A stretch of 64,000 nt of DNA, from contig CAADRB010000002.1 in NCBI GenBank assembly GCA_900708905.1, forward strand, positions 5,629,952-5,693,951, in the 5' to 3' direction. The DNA comes from Hymenolepis diminuta (taxonomy: Eukaryota > Platyhelminthes > Cestoda > Cyclophyllidea > Hymenolepididae). The position numbers and the translations under genes were made by a program. The notes beneath the pieces were generated by a model. That model did not search any database and was not told the origin of the DNA. It saw only the letters and a program-made list of their open reading frames with translations. This document shows positions 38,205-49,490 of the stretch, piece after piece (within the stretch, counting starts at the first letter, position 1; each line of letters starts with the position of its first letter).

Positions 38205-38929
38205 TTAAGTTCTTCCCCCTCGTATGACCTCTGGTTCGAACTCATCTGAAGTCTTCTGGGCTTTCGACGAGTCCTTTTGAGCAGTCCATCTATTTCTCTG
38301 GAGTTCTTTCTCGGGCCTTATCCGATTTACTTGCTGAAACATTGAAAGTGTGCAGCGGGGGGTAAAGTGGGGTTGATGCTGGCGCTGATTTTTTCCCGCG
38401 GTACGTGGCCTCAACTGGGTTCTGTGCCTGATCCAAATAGCATCTTTTACCTGGGTTTCATAGGTAGCATTTTACAGTCGACCGACCACAATTCTAGCCG
38501 ATCAAAAGCGACCTATTCGGAAATCGCAAGCGAACGCGAGATCATCGACATGGAATACACATTTCCTATTACTTTTCGCTAATTTGTTTGTCTTTTTCAT
38601 CGGTATCACAGCCTGGTTGTTGGATCTAAACGTTCTTCCCATTAGAATTTCTGCAGGCGATTACCACCCAGCATTGAATGAGGAGTCATCCTGTAGATTA
38701 GAAAGAACTTCCGACTATCTTCTTCCTCCGCTCCCTTCTCCTGTGCTTTCAGCAGGCCCTTTCTGAACGTATCGACAAATCGTCCTACCTGTGCGCTTGA
38801 TTACGGGTGATATGGTGATATGAATCACGATGCACTTCATCAACGGTGTTTTAAAACGTCAAATTTGAATCAACCTTCAGCGTAATTTCAGAACAAAAAA
38901 GAAACTGAGTTGGCAACTTTGCCTAGTAT
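38205..38929 (-). pseudogene. Retrotransposon Pol relic: integrase C-terminal half
   Basis: Minus-strand remnant of a Ty3/gypsy-type polyprotein. In order it shows a TQF-like strand, then SPYHP followed by AQVGRFVDTFRKGLLKAQEK and FFLIYRMTPHSMLGG. After a frame change it reads SPAEILMGRTFRSN, FHVDDLAFACDFRIGRF and IRHRTQLRPR. These match, from known integrases, the end of the catalytic core (the YHP-xxxGQxER and YRxTPHS regions) and the C-terminal domain. Several stops and at least one frameshift make it non-functional. Its upstream side is cut off exactly where the 516-bp repeat begins (38930). No LTR was identified on the downstream side. Confidence 0.75.
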
Positions 38930-39445
38930 TGTTATAACGTAAAAAACTGGAGGTCTCGATAGTAATCTCACAGAACAAACCAATCTCGAAAACTCAGTAA
39001 TATGGCAACTTAACACAGAGGCCAATAACCCAAAGCAGAACACGAGGCACCTTATGGCCAACACGCGTGTACTAACGGAAGTAAACTCAAACGGTATGAC
39101 CTTAAACAAGTAGGCATAATTGCAAAGTGTCTTCCATCAGTAGGGGAATAAAGAAGGAAAGTACAGTTTCACTTATAGAAGAAATAGTGGAATCGGAGAA
39201 AATAATAATTATTTCTTCTAGCAAGTACATTATTAGTAATATTACCAATATATTGTCAGGAGGTGGAATAGATTACTTTCAGTTCACTGGAACGAAATTC
39301 GCCGATTCATTCCATCACGCACTACATTATTGGTTATTGGTTATGAAATCTCGTCACCGCCGCAACAACTTTGTGGCTTATCAGGCAGCCAGTTCAAATC
39401 TTTATGAGGACATGTCTTCTCTCGAATTAGACACCGTCGCATAAT
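38930..39445 (+). mobile_element. 516-bp element, copy 1 (inverse of 49644-50159)
   Basis: By eye it is identical, apart from one C/T difference near 38939, to the reverse complement of 49644-50159, with no indel. It begins TGTTATAACG and ends GTCGCATAAT. A similar but diverged tail of about 35 bp continues past 39445. It contains a 105-codon open frame (39127-39444) that starts at GTG, so a protein is doubtful. Different surroundings at the two sites argue for a recently mobile sequence, perhaps a solo LTR or other non-autonomous element. No target duplication was found. Confidence 0.7.
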
Positions 39446-40480
39446 AACCCTTTTTCATCCTAATTACGTCAACTTCATTGAAGAATTTTCACACATCGGA
39501 ATACGAGGACTGCAAACATTTCCATACTCAGACACATATTGTGGGCCTTTATTTTATTTTCTGTCATTTTTTATTAAAAAATTCCTCTTACGACCACCAA
39601 GCTACGTCAATTTCTTATTCTTTTGATGCTCTTATTACCTCTAAATGCATTCACTTACAAGTTAAGCGTAAACTTGACTAAATTGTGGAACGCCTGCGAT
39701 TTCAGTTAAAGCACAATTAAAAATAAATTCAATCACCATTATTGAGAAAGTGGGAAGAAGACAAGTTTAAATGCTCAATCATGCGTCTTACTCGAACTGT
39801 ACGGTTTTCTTCGTGGTATATGAAGAGGTCTATTTTTACCAATTTCTAAGTTGCACTCAGGATAAAACCTGTTAAAGTGGAAAATGGAGATCACACGCTA
39901 AACATTGTGACATACCTCTTTGATTACGAGTGTGTGACCATTTTGGAGAGGGAAGAGTGTGGTGTATTGGTGTATGTTCCAGTCAATCTACACCAGCCGG
40001 ACTTGTTACAGAGGTGCTTTTGGACGAATCGGACCGACCAGAAGGTATCAGTCATTAATAAAGATTAAATACAGTTTTCCTAAGCTTTAAATTATGGTAG
40101 ATTAATTGTTTATACTATAAGTTGTTGGGCGTACAAACATCAAGCTCATTATTCGTATAATATAAGGTCGGTCAGCAAAATCAACCACGGTCCGAGTTTC
40201 GGAATATTGATAACATATCCAGGAAGTATCAGTGAATTCATTTTCTCCAAATGTTTAGAGGATGCTGATATAGATCAAGGTACAGACAGTTAGTGTTCAC
40301 ATTAAGGTGACGTGCAAAGAGGGAATCAGTAGAGAGGAGAAGTTTCCTACAAATTATTGGCGAAAACTCATTTGGTTATTAACTTTTAATTCTAAGTCTG
40401 AGCTTGGCTGATTAGTTAACCTAGACAAAAACCACTATCCTATTATTTTATCATGATCCATAGCACTGCATAAAATTTTA
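39446..40480. other. Intergenic, nothing recognised
   Basis: Open frames at 39478-39681 and 39877-40068 were inspected. Neither shows a domain, and the second starts at GTG. Confidence 0.5.
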
Positions 40481-40870
40481 CAAGGTTTCATTGTGAGGAA
40501 GCAACAACAATCGGATAAGTGGAATCCAATGAGATAAAGGGAGAGGATTGAAAAGAAACCATCGATATACTTCATTCGACTTTCGGATAGGGGTTATAGA
40601 ATATTCACCGATTTGACAATCCTTTGGTTTGGCTTCGAAATTTAAATTTCAAAAGTCGTCCCCTGAATTACTGACCGAGTTCTCATCCACAATCTCCAGT
40701 GCCTGTTGAATGGTTGTTCAATTATGATGGTCGATTTTGCCACTTCCATTCATTTCTTCTTACGAAGACAGAGAGTGCATTCCGACCTTGCATGATCTTA
40801 AGCTCTTCACATGACCTTAACAGAGCGGAGATCGCAGAGCAGTGTTCAGTCAAGGCGAACATCTAACAAC
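40480..40870 (+). repeat. Dispersed repeat R1, longer copy
   Basis: Shares with 44155-44560 both the R1 body and a further segment (ATGATCTTAA, CTTCA-AT-TTAACA-AGC, TCA-TCA-GGCGAAC). The full R1 unit is therefore longer than 400 bp. Confidence 0.55.
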
Positions 40871-41749
40871 TCCCATTATTCCATAAACCTTTTACTATCT
40901 TACTTCGAAAAGCATTGAATTCCATATCTATAAAGAAGAAATATGCTTACAAGTGACCATCGATATCAAAAAATGAGCGATAAGATTAGAGAAAAACACA
41001 CTATCTTGGATGCAGAAATTGCTAAAACTCTCATCTACAAACTACCAATTAGTGTACAAACTTAAAATGCGCACTAAAAGAGTTTTCAAAATTCTCCCAA
41101 TTTTCGAATACTTTTGTAATATCTTGTAAAAAGAGGATGAAATAAGAAATCGATTGACGGGCGTAAGCAAATTGATTCGCTATAATTAGTAAGCAGAATT
41201 GAATTTCCTGGAATTGGGAAAATAAAGAGTTTAATATAGAGCTGATTTAGTTGAGATGAGTCGCGTTTAGTTAATTTGCACTAGCATACAATTAACAGCT
41301 AACAGGCACGTAACTCAGAAGTGGGAGAGACACTGTTATCTATTTCTAAGAATTGCCAATCCTAATTCCCTCTTCTGATAGTAAATTTGAGTATATTTAG
41401 AGTATAATTTGGATGTTACTAAAGTTCTATTGACATCCTTAAGTAGCGAAATACTTAGTCCAGTTCTACTTAATGCTCAAGTACTTTTGACTTAGCCACC
41501 AATGGCTAACGTACGTGTAAGAAGATGAAAGCGATTAAGAGTTTCGTTTGAAAACTAATAGAAAATGATTGATCTGCAAAAGTAAACAAAAGTCGCAAAT
41601 ATGTGACTGCTGTGAGGTAAGTAGAGTAGAGTAGAGGAGACGGCGTGCTCACCAACAAAGTTGCACAGATCCCGAGTAAAACCGCATTGGGAGCCAGAAC
41701 AAATTGGGGCCAGAAATCCCATTAAAAACTATTGATCTCCCTAAAGCCA

Positions 41750-42040
41750 ACAGGATACACTAGCCTTTTCCTGGTGAGAAGACTGAGAGTGAAGTAGGGT
41801 CACGTGTATACCGGACAGCCGACAAGAACGAGATGGAAATGGGAGGAAGGAGTAGGAAGATGAAATGGGAGGAAGAGGAGTATGCCAGTACTAAGCGAGG
41901 ACAATCCGGATTGTGAGGAACAGACAAAATGGTGTACAATAAGGCGGTTAACAGCTTTCACATTCTTTACCCATTCACGAGTAGCTGACAATTAGGGCAG
42001 ACGTATGAATCTGTAGGTGCACAATACACACGCACACAGG
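41750..42040 (+). repeat. Dispersed repeat R2
   Basis: Aligns with 58335-58635: GAG-AGT-C-C-GTACT-AGCGAG, CGGATTGTGA-GAACAGAC-like, GACAATTAGG and TCTGTAGGTGC, followed by a CA-rich and GA-rich microsatellite tail. No coding sequence was recognised. Confidence 0.55.
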
Positions 42041-42694
42041 GAGAGAGAGAGGTCGAGTCGACCTATGAAGAATTAATTAAATAAATGTGGAAATGGAAAA
42101 TCATAATGAAACTATAAATGGTGCATGACTGAAGTGCTATAAAAATGATAAAATCCCAGAGAAAAATGAACCTATTTCCGAAAATTGATGCGCGTATATG
42201 ACTATTCTTGCTGAAATGCTGACAACATTGCAAAGTTAGCGATACTACAAATGCTACTGTTAAAAGTCTTATATTTGTATCGTTCTAGGTAGAATAGGGG
42301 GCCATTCATGTCACTTCGTTTCACTTTGGAATTTAACCCCAGGATAATAATGCCTTCAAGTATTTGACGCAAAACTAGAACAATTAATCGGCACGAACAC
42401 AGCATTTAGTATAGGAAAGTGTAATTTAACTACACTATTTAAATGCCCTACTTTGCCACTTTGATTATGCTTGCGAAAAACGTCCTTTATTTTGAAGCTA
42501 TAATGCACTTTCTTGCTGAATTCTTGTTCTTATTTCAAGAAAATAGGTCCTTAGTCTTTATTAGTGGCAAACACTGACCTAAATTTATGTTAAAGATAGT
42601 CAGACAAGAAGTGACATAACTTTGTGGTCGTCATGTAGGGATAGGATAAGGGATTTAAGAAACTAGGTCATTGGGACTCAGAATTTTTGCTATA

Positions 42695-43264
42695 TTACTT
42701 CTCAGTTCGGATGACGAAAATATGCACCAGCATTTTTACTGTTTCATCGGAATACTCGTTAAACTTATCCATTCCCAACTGTGAAAACATTATTTTCAGT
42801 CCGGCTGTGTTTCAACCTTCAACACCAATGATATGTAGACGATTTGTAGCTACACAGAGTCTTCGTTGAGCTAATAAAGTGTCTTGGAGTAACTGCACCT
42901 CTGTCTTATCTCTCTCCACGGATCTGAGTGAATTGTAATCTAGCAAAATCCGGTGGCGCATAGATAATTGCGACCAAATCTAGACTTACTAGGCCTTCAA
43001 CATTGAAGGATGCATCGCCTCAAAGGTCCCTCGAAGATAGACTAGCACTGCTTTTCATATCAGGATTTGACGACTCACGTCTTTCGTAATTCTTAACGCA
43101 TCCGGAGAGGAAGTTTTCCAAAGTCGTTGTAGAATAGTAATTACTTCGCTGCGCAAAAGTGCTTGCCTCTTTTTGCCATTATTTGCAGTAAATTGAGAAA
43201 CTTATTTCTCACTGCTCTAGCACTATTTTCCAATGTACATGAGATATCAAGAATGGTAACCGCA
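42695..43264 (-). pseudogene. Unidentified decayed coding region
   Basis: Read on the minus strand it gives long protein-like segments. They are AVTILDISCTLENSARAVRN (near 43264), then after one frameshift ALLRSEVITILQRLWKTSSP, VLVYLRGTFEAMHPSMLKA, RHRILLDYNSLRSVERDK, TEVQLLQDTLLAQRRLCVAT and NTAGLKIMFSQLGMDKFNEY, with a final TAA at 42695-42697. The long frame is broken by five stop codons, yet its amino-acid composition is protein-like throughout and it has no introns. A retrocopied host gene or an unrecognised transposon gene would both fit. I cannot name the parent. Confidence 0.4.
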
Positions 43265-44154
43265 TACTTGTTATTATTTATTAGGGACTTTAGTTACCCA
43301 GCGCATATTTTAATGCAATTGTGATTGCTTTGTCTCCGTCGATGGGGCTAAACAGTGGTTAGGCAAGAAAGAAGGCAAAATTTGGTTGAGGAATCCCGCA
43401 AAGGATTCACTTCCTTGCATTATTAAACATCAACCAGAACTGATGTACGTGTGCAAAGGAAGTTATACGTGCGGACCTTCGGTGTTATTGGTACTTTGTG
43501 CAGAGTGAAAATGTAATGAGAAGGTACTGTTCGATCGATCACCACTATGCCAAAGATAATTTACGAATAGGGAGACTTCATTGTGCCTTATGAAGGTGCC
43601 TTATGAATAATGTGAACAAAGGACGGTTGCGAAATCACATTAAATTTTTCCACCCAGATTTCCAAGTTAAAAGATGACAAAAAGAAGGAACGAGTCTAAT
43701 TGAGTTTCAAACTGATAAAAGTTTTTGACCTGATGATGCTGGAGCTAAGATGGAGTAGGCCTCTCTTGATTTCCTGACCCTCGCTCCTACTGCCCAGCTA
43801 CTTCGTCTAAAAAATTGGATATTTTCCCCTTTAAGGCAAAATTACTACCTCTATGGAAAGATCTGACTTCCTCCACCTGCGTGTTGGGATGCCTTGCCAT
43901 GATTAAAGGTTGTTGCTTATCAACCTAGCCCAGTTTTACAAATCCTTAACTCCGTTACAAGTAGGACTTATCTCCCAGTTTTATTTTAAGCTACTTACCA
44001 ATTTTCCCTCGTTAGCTACATGGTGCTTATTGAATCCCATTCAGTTTCTTAATTGTATATTCAGTTCTCTATTTACAAACAAGATGCTGTTTTCCTGTTC
44101 TTTCTCAACATCGTATTACAATCCTTAGCAAGGCGGAAGTATTTTTGTTTTCTT

Positions 44155-44560
44155 ATTATTTTGGAAAAGCAAACGATATCGGTTAATCGTTAGCTCAATA
44201 AATGATAAAGGAGAAAATTTCGAAGAAATATTGGGAGAAAAGTCAAAGTACCGGGCATTACCTCACTTGTTTTTGGGATCAGATTATATTCTTAATGGAT
44301 ATTCCATATTCCAAAATGCAAGTATTGTGATTCGCCACCTGGATTACGATATCCAGTTCTCATCGATCAATCATTTAATTATGTTGGTTGGCCTTGGCAT
44401 TTCAAATCACTTTTCCCCCCAAGCGTCGAGAAAGCAGTATGATCTTAAATGATAATGAGCCGCCTTCATAATCTTAACATAGCAGATCTGTGAAAGTTTA
44501 AATTTTTAACTTAACAGAACTCAACAAGTCGTATTCACTCAGGGCGAACGATTTGATTTG
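44155..44560 (+). repeat. Dispersed repeat R1, longer copy
   Basis: Contains GCAAACGATATCGGTTAATC, CCATATTCCAAAATGCAAG and a GATATCCAGTTCTCATCGAT stretch that parallels GATATCCAATACTTTTTGAG in the 50165-50335 copy. Confidence 0.55.
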
Positions 44561-44720
44561 TGTATGTAAATATGAATATTCTCCCAACGTCTGCCTACTT
44601 GCCTTGCATCAATGAATCTCGCAAGAAGAGAGTGGGAGAAACTTTCTTATCTTCTTGGCTTGTTTGTTTCGAAGTTTTCCTTGTCCTACATTAGTACCTG
44701 CTAGGCTGTAGCCTCCTCCA

Positions 44721-44751
44721 ATATTCTGATTAATTCTTAATATCAGAATAT
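44721..44751. repeat. Short inverted repeat (hairpin)
   Basis: ATATTCTGAT and its exact complement ATCAGAATAT are separated by 11 bp, about 380 bp upstream of the 45132 gene. Function unknown. Confidence 0.4.
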
Positions 44752-45015
44752 GTTCGACTACTTTAACTTAAACTATTACCAAATAGCAATGAAATTAAAT
44801 GCCGTTATGGATCGAAAAGTAATGGTTCTAATGAAAATTGACTCTTTATCTTCTTACTTGTGCACGATGATTTCTTGCTATTAAAATTAAATTAACAGCA
44901 GCAATGCCTGGTACCACGACGATCATAAATTAATCATTAGAGTATAATTTTATTGAAAAGTAATCACAAAATTTTGCTTGGATTTTTAATATTTCGAAAT
45001 TTTAAATTTCAGTTT

Positions 45016-45025
45016 TGCATATTTA
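45016..45025 (+). promoter_or_regulatory. TATA-like element TGCATATTTA upstream of the 45132 gene
   Basis: This 10-mer is repeated exactly at 54901-54910 upstream of the paralogue. Here it lies 107 bp before the ATG, and further similar pieces follow it in both (AAATT-ATTTG, CATTTGAG-like, TTGCAATT close to the ATG). Probably a duplicated core promoter (inference). Confidence 0.4.
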
Positions 45026-45131
45026 ATGCTTAATCTAAATTGGATTTGCAGTCACCTTTAAACTTTTAAGGCATCTGAAGGACATTTGAGTAGATTAGCT
45101 CATTTGAATTTTGTTTCAATTGCAAGTTGAA

Positions 45132-48100
45132 ATGGAGCAGCGAAAATCCTATTCACACCCATCCAAAGAAGTTGAAGTAACTGCGGATCCAAATACGAAT
45201 ACTTCTCCAAATGCAGCAAGTTTTGATCGATTAATTAGCAAATCAATTCTGCAAGGACTCAGTCATCTTCCAAAACTTCCAGGGGACGTCAAAGAAGTTA
45301 ATGTGGATAACTTCATCTCTTTTACACCCAATATTAATGTGTCCGTGCCGCAGAAACCCCATGATTCAAACTATTCTCTCCTTAGGGCAAAAGAAGGCTC
45401 TCCTAGACATGGGCATGGAGTCTTATTGGGTGCATTGATGAGATCAATAAAGTCACTTAGAAATGAAATTGTAAACAATTCCCCGCCTTTGCCTCCCAAT
45501 CAGGGTACATTGAAGGGTCTTTTAATGAGAAATTTGTGTTTTACTGACATGCTTCTGGCAGATCAACGACGCTTAGTCAAGAGGTACTATCATCTTTGCA
45601 ATGCCACCGAAGAATATGCACCTACGACGTCTCCACCTGGAAAAGCTAGAACTGATGAGGTTCGACAGTGTGCAAAAGGAAGGAACAACACCTTAGGATC
45701 ATCAAAAAATAATGGAGTTGTGCCTAATTTAATGGGAAGGGATGGTCCGGAGACGGAAGATCCTAATGAAATTGTCCCCAAATTCAAATGTGGAGAAGAC
45801 GTGGAAATTACTCCAGCTACAAGCCCTCAGGTATCCCCTAACAAACTAAGTGCCAACCCAAGTGAATTACTTGACATCAAACTTTCCTGGTTCGCTCAAC
45901 AAAATAGGACTAAATCTGCAAACAACTCACGAATTCCTGGTGCCGATAGAATCTCTGAAGAGGCTGAAAGGGGATACGATTCTTCCTCTACCACTGACCT
46001 GGAGGTGGAGGAGGATGATAGTACTACCGGTTTATCTTCTGAACCCTCGGATATTTATTTATCAGGAGAAAGTAACACTAGCCCCGTTGATATAAACCTA
46101 CAAATGGATGGCTTGGAAATAGACCATCCCGCCTCCCCTCAACAAAATGCTCCAGTGGCGAAAAGCAATACCGCCTTAAATCATGATAGAAGCCAGCAAA
46201 AGCCATACAGCGGATCGTTTAACCCTACGGATCTTCTCAGCGAACTCAGAAGTAGATTATCTGCTGCACGAAATGCAAATAATTCTGCCAGTGACTCGTA
46301 TGTTTCGGAAATCAAGAAAATCTTGTATGCTTTAAAAAGGAATCACGCTAGGGAAGACAGCAGTGCTTCAATTTCTCCACCAAATAGAATCAAATCTTCC
46401 GATGTTTTGGAAATTGCGAGAATTTTTGCTCTTTTGTTGAAGTTTTATGGTTTAACCCCGGAGACGAAGGATATGAATGATGTTGCTAGAGAAATCAGCA
46501 GGATTTTATTATCTGAAAAATGTGAGAGCAACAGCATGCCCCCGAAACCTGCTAAAGGAATAGCTAATATTGCTATTCATGTCGAAGATCTTCGAAATCT
46601 AGTGCTCTCACCGGGAAATGGGTCAAATTCCGCAAACATACCAAACGCCAAAAGTGGAAGCAGTGAAATGAATTCTGTCGTTGTCGACCTCCATAACCGG
46701 GCTAGTCAATTCGGGAGTACCCTACCTGCTTGGTCAGGTGGAATTAATTTTGCTGGAAACAACGAGAAAACTACTGCAACCCTGAATCATCAGGAATCTG
46801 ATATGAAGTGTGTTGAACTTGCAAATCATGTTAATGACGCTAGATTTTCCCAATCAAAAGAGATTAGTCCTGCCAGCGCCACTCCGAGAATAGATGGAAA
46901 GCTTGTCGATCAATCAAAGCCACAGGCTTCCGAGAAGGCAAATTTAAATAAGGGAAATGTCATTTCTGCTACTTCTGAACTCCTCGACAGAAATTTTTCA
47001 TCTGAACCGGGCAGGAATAGCCCAAACACTAATCCAAACACTCAGAAATCTGATGTTGAAATAGGTAATAATGCATATTCAATTAACGATCTTTACGAAT
47101 TGTTCCATTTTCTAGGTAATGAAACGGATTTAGGTAGATCCTCACATGCCTCACCTATCAATAGAGACTCCACTAAAAATGCGGAATTGCATGATGATTC
47201 TGCTTCTGAATCCAATTCCAGAGGACGCGAGAAGAAAGCTGACGCCACGAGGTCTCAAGAACCTGAGGTCGCAAGTCATGGTAGTGAACACAGAGTTACT
47301 CAAGGAGGTGTACCGAATCTCACTGTTGTCTTAGATGATTCCTCTTCTATAAATTCGGACCCGGAGTCAATGTCCTCTTTCTCCACGGATACGTTTGACT
47401 TTGCTGAGGTCAGTAGCAGTGGTGATGATAGGCTGAGTCCTGCCTCTGTATCAGGTGTTCCTGACATCGATGGTAACCTGAATTCTTCAGTGAAAACGTT
47501 CTGTGCCAACGTTGTAAATTTGGAGGAGAATGGTTCTGCTAACTTCACCCCCAAATGCAATTCTGTACAAATCGAGAATAACGCTGGGAGCCTTCAGGAA
47601 CAGGAGACAATTAGCACTTGCAATCAAGGGCATGAAGCAGATGCCGCCGGCGCTTTAGTAAACGAGGACGTCTTTCCTTGTAGGATACCTGAGCTTGAAT
47701 GTTTTGCTGCAACTTCGAAGGTAAACTGTTTTAGAGACTTCGTTTCTCCTCTCAACTGTGGAGGGTCCGAAGATTTCGTCCTCACTTCAAATTGTCGGGA
47801 ACCTGTTACAAGGGGAGTTGACCCTGCCCATGTCTCTCTCGCTCCGGAAGATGATAAATGTTTGCTTTTTGAAGGACCCATGCACAAAGGTGTCCCAGTG
47901 ACTTCAGATTTGAACGGGTTTACAGATTATGTGTCTCCAGTTGGCAATGGAAAACCTGAATATTACACCACAACCACAAACAAACAGGAACCTGCTACAG
48001 TAGGGACAGTCAATATGGTTCATTTCAACGGATATCCGTGGATGAACAATTTGACAAACTTTGGCAAAGCTCCTTTAGCCGCCTATAGTCCACATGAAAT

Positions 48101-48881
48101 TGAGTTAGGAGCGGCCAATGCTATTTATCCAGGCCCTTTTCATTTACCGGTGAATTGGATAGCTCCAGCCTATGCTCCATTTGCTTCTGAGTACAACCGA
48201 TGCTTTTCTTATGGAGCACCTTGGCAAGAGTACCATAGAGGATATTGGGATGCAAACAATTACGCCATCAATACAATTTATCAGAAACCTGAAGTGAAGG
48301 CAGGTGTTGCCGCGAATTACAAAACTTCAATGGTTTCACCCACTGCAATACGTCGAAAATACGCCTCATGTGACTCAGGAAACGACAGGCACTTGTCTTT
48401 TGAGGTACATAACCATGATTGTTCCCGTGCAAATTCGGAACCAAACCATTTTAGTGGTATTGACGTTCTAAGGAATGATAGAAGAAGCGAGTGTTTCACA
48501 GCCACTACGAGTCATCAGGAACATATTCCAGCACATATTAACGTAGGAGATAGCAGTGGTGTTTCCCAATCTCAAACTTATGGGACTAATTCCACGCTTA
48601 ACAGCATTTCAACCCAGCAATATAGAAATGAGGTGACTCGTGCAAATCGTGCAAGTGGATTCAACAGTACTTCTTTTTCTCCAATCAATGCAAGCTCCAA
48701 GAGGCAACATGCTTTGGGTGAAGTGAACTTTGCAAATCTTACCAATGTACTCGGCCGAGTTTCCCAGAGTTCTACCGAACCTCCAAAGGCGAGCAAGTCT
48801 TCCCGAGCAGCTACGTCTCTCTCCTCCTCGCTGTATTGTGAAAATTATCCCTCGGATCCTTCACAAATGGAAACTGTCTAG
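45132..48881 (+). CDS. Uncharacterised 1249-residue Ser/Asn-rich protein, member of tandem pair (large)
   Basis: Intronless frame of 1250 codons with no recognised domain. I start it at ATG 45132 (MEQRKSYSHPSKE) because upstream in-frame codons lack ATG and because the shared motif then sits at residue 56, against 57 in the paralogue at 55033. The motif (residues 56-73) is VNVDNFISFTPNINVSVP. A second block, V451-S468 (VAREISRILLSEKCESNS), resembles M393-S410 of the paralogue. Short helical stretches occur near 130-160 (LKGLLMRNLCFTDMLLADQR) and 400-470; the rest is low complexity and acidic/Ser/Asn-rich. Residues about 844-1145 contain three degenerate copies of a unit of about 60 residues. 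No signal peptide or membrane segment was seen. It is probably nuclear or cytoplasmic, but the function is unknown. A poly(A)-like signal follows 50 bp after the stop. Confidence 0.85.
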   Translation: MEQRKSYSHPSKEVEVTADPNTNTSPNAASFDRLISKSILQGLSHLPKLPGDVKEVNVDNFISFTPNINVSVPQKPHDSNYSLLRAKEGSPRHGHGVLLGALMRSIKSLRNEIVNNSPPLPPNQGTLKGLLMRNLCFTDMLLADQRRLVKRYYHLCNATEEYAPTTSPPGKARTDEVRQCAKGRNNTLGSSKNNGVVPNLMGRDGPETEDPNEIVPKFKCGEDVEITPATSPQVSPNKLSANPSELLDIKLSWFAQQNRTKSANNSRIPGADRISEEAERGYDSSSTTDLEVEEDDSTTGLSSEPSDIYLSGESNTSPVDINLQMDGLEIDHPASPQQNAPVAKSNTALNHDRSQQKPYSGSFNPTDLLSELRSRLSAARNANNSASDSYVSEIKKILYALKRNHAREDSSASISPPNRIKSSDVLEIARIFALLLKFYGLTPETKDMNDVAREISRILLSEKCESNSMPPKPAKGIANIAIHVEDLRNLVLSPGNGSNSANIPNAKSGSSEMNSVVVDLHNRASQFGSTLPAWSGGINFAGNNEKTTATLNHQESDMKCVELANHVNDARFSQSKEISPASATPRIDGKLVDQSKPQASEKANLNKGNVISATSELLDRNFSSEPGRNSPNTNPNTQKSDVEIGNNAYSINDLYELFHFLGNETDLGRSSHASPINRDSTKNAELHDDSASESNSRGREKKADATRSQEPEVASHGSEHRVTQGGVPNLTVVLDDSSSINSDPESMSSFSTDTFDFAEVSSSGDDRLSPASVSGVPDIDGNLNSSVKTFCANVVNLEENGSANFTPKCNSVQIENNAGSLQEQETISTCNQGHEADAAGALVNEDVFPCRIPELECFAATSKVNCFRDFVSPLNCGGSEDFVLTSNCREPVTRGVDPAHVSLAPEDDKCLLFEGPMHKGVPVTSDLNGFTDYVSPVGNGKPEYYTTTTNKQEPATVGTVNMVHFNGYPWMNNLTNFGKAPLAAYSPHEIELGAANAIYPGPFHLPVNWIAPAYAPFASEYNRCFSYGAPWQEYHRGYWDANNYAINTIYQKPEVKAGVAANYKTSMVSPTAIRRKYASCDSGNDRHLSFEVHNHDCSRANSEPNHFSGIDVLRNDRRSECFTATTSHQEHIPAHINVGDSSGVSQSQTYGTNSTLNSISTQQYRNEVTRANRASGFNSTSFSPINASSKRQHALGEVNFANLTNVLGRVSQSSTEPPKASKSSRAATSLSSSLYCENYPSDPSQMETV

Positions 48882-48930
48882 ACAGTGAAGAAATGGTGTG
48901 AAGTCTGTAATGGTAGTATTAGCAGTAAGA

Positions 48931-48936
48931 ATTAAA
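48931..48936 (+). terminator. Poly(A)-like signal ATTAAA
   Basis: First ATTAAA after the stop at 48881, followed by T- and GT-rich sequence. Confidence 0.4.
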
Positions 48937-49490
48937 AGTTTTAATTGTGTTATTGATTTTGTGTTTTGATTTGAGTTATTTACTAGAGGCTAGATAATAA
49001 TAAGGGTTCATTAAGTTTGACGTAACTTTGTGTATTTTGGATGATGCTATTTCTCTGATTCAACTTTTAGTATTGTAGGAAATTTGCGTAAGGTTATATA
49101 GTCTTGATCAGTGTTTACTAAATTTTTACCGGAAAAAATGCGGTGATTGCAAATCTATTGAAGTTTAAGAAGTAGTTAGTTTTGAAGGCAAAATAATTTA
49201 GTGTTTCTAACGTATATTTGAGTAGTGGAAGACAGTAGGCTTGTTGATGGGAGTTTGGCAAATGAGGTGAGGATATATTTTTTGTGTCAAGACGGACTTA
49301 GGACACGCCCGCTCCTTGTAGGGGGTCGGAACAACGGAGAGTAAGATGAAGGAGGAGAATTGAGTAAGGGCAGTGCTTTAACATGAAGTAGGAGCTTGAG
49401 AGAAAGGGTCGGAGATATATTGAATAAATGGGTGCTAGAGATAACCTTGCTCAGTGGTCGGTATCGATTCCAGAAGTTCCTCTGGATTAT
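48937..49490. other. Intergenic, nothing recognised
   Basis: 49270-49480 is GC-richer and purine-rich on the + strand but shows no coding pattern. It leads into an R1 copy. Confidence 0.5.

Noticed and set aside
39127..39444. 105-codon open frame, found identically in both 516-bp copies
   Set aside because: It starts at GTG, has no domain, and its identity follows from the repeat itself rather than from selection on protein. Treated as part of the repeat.
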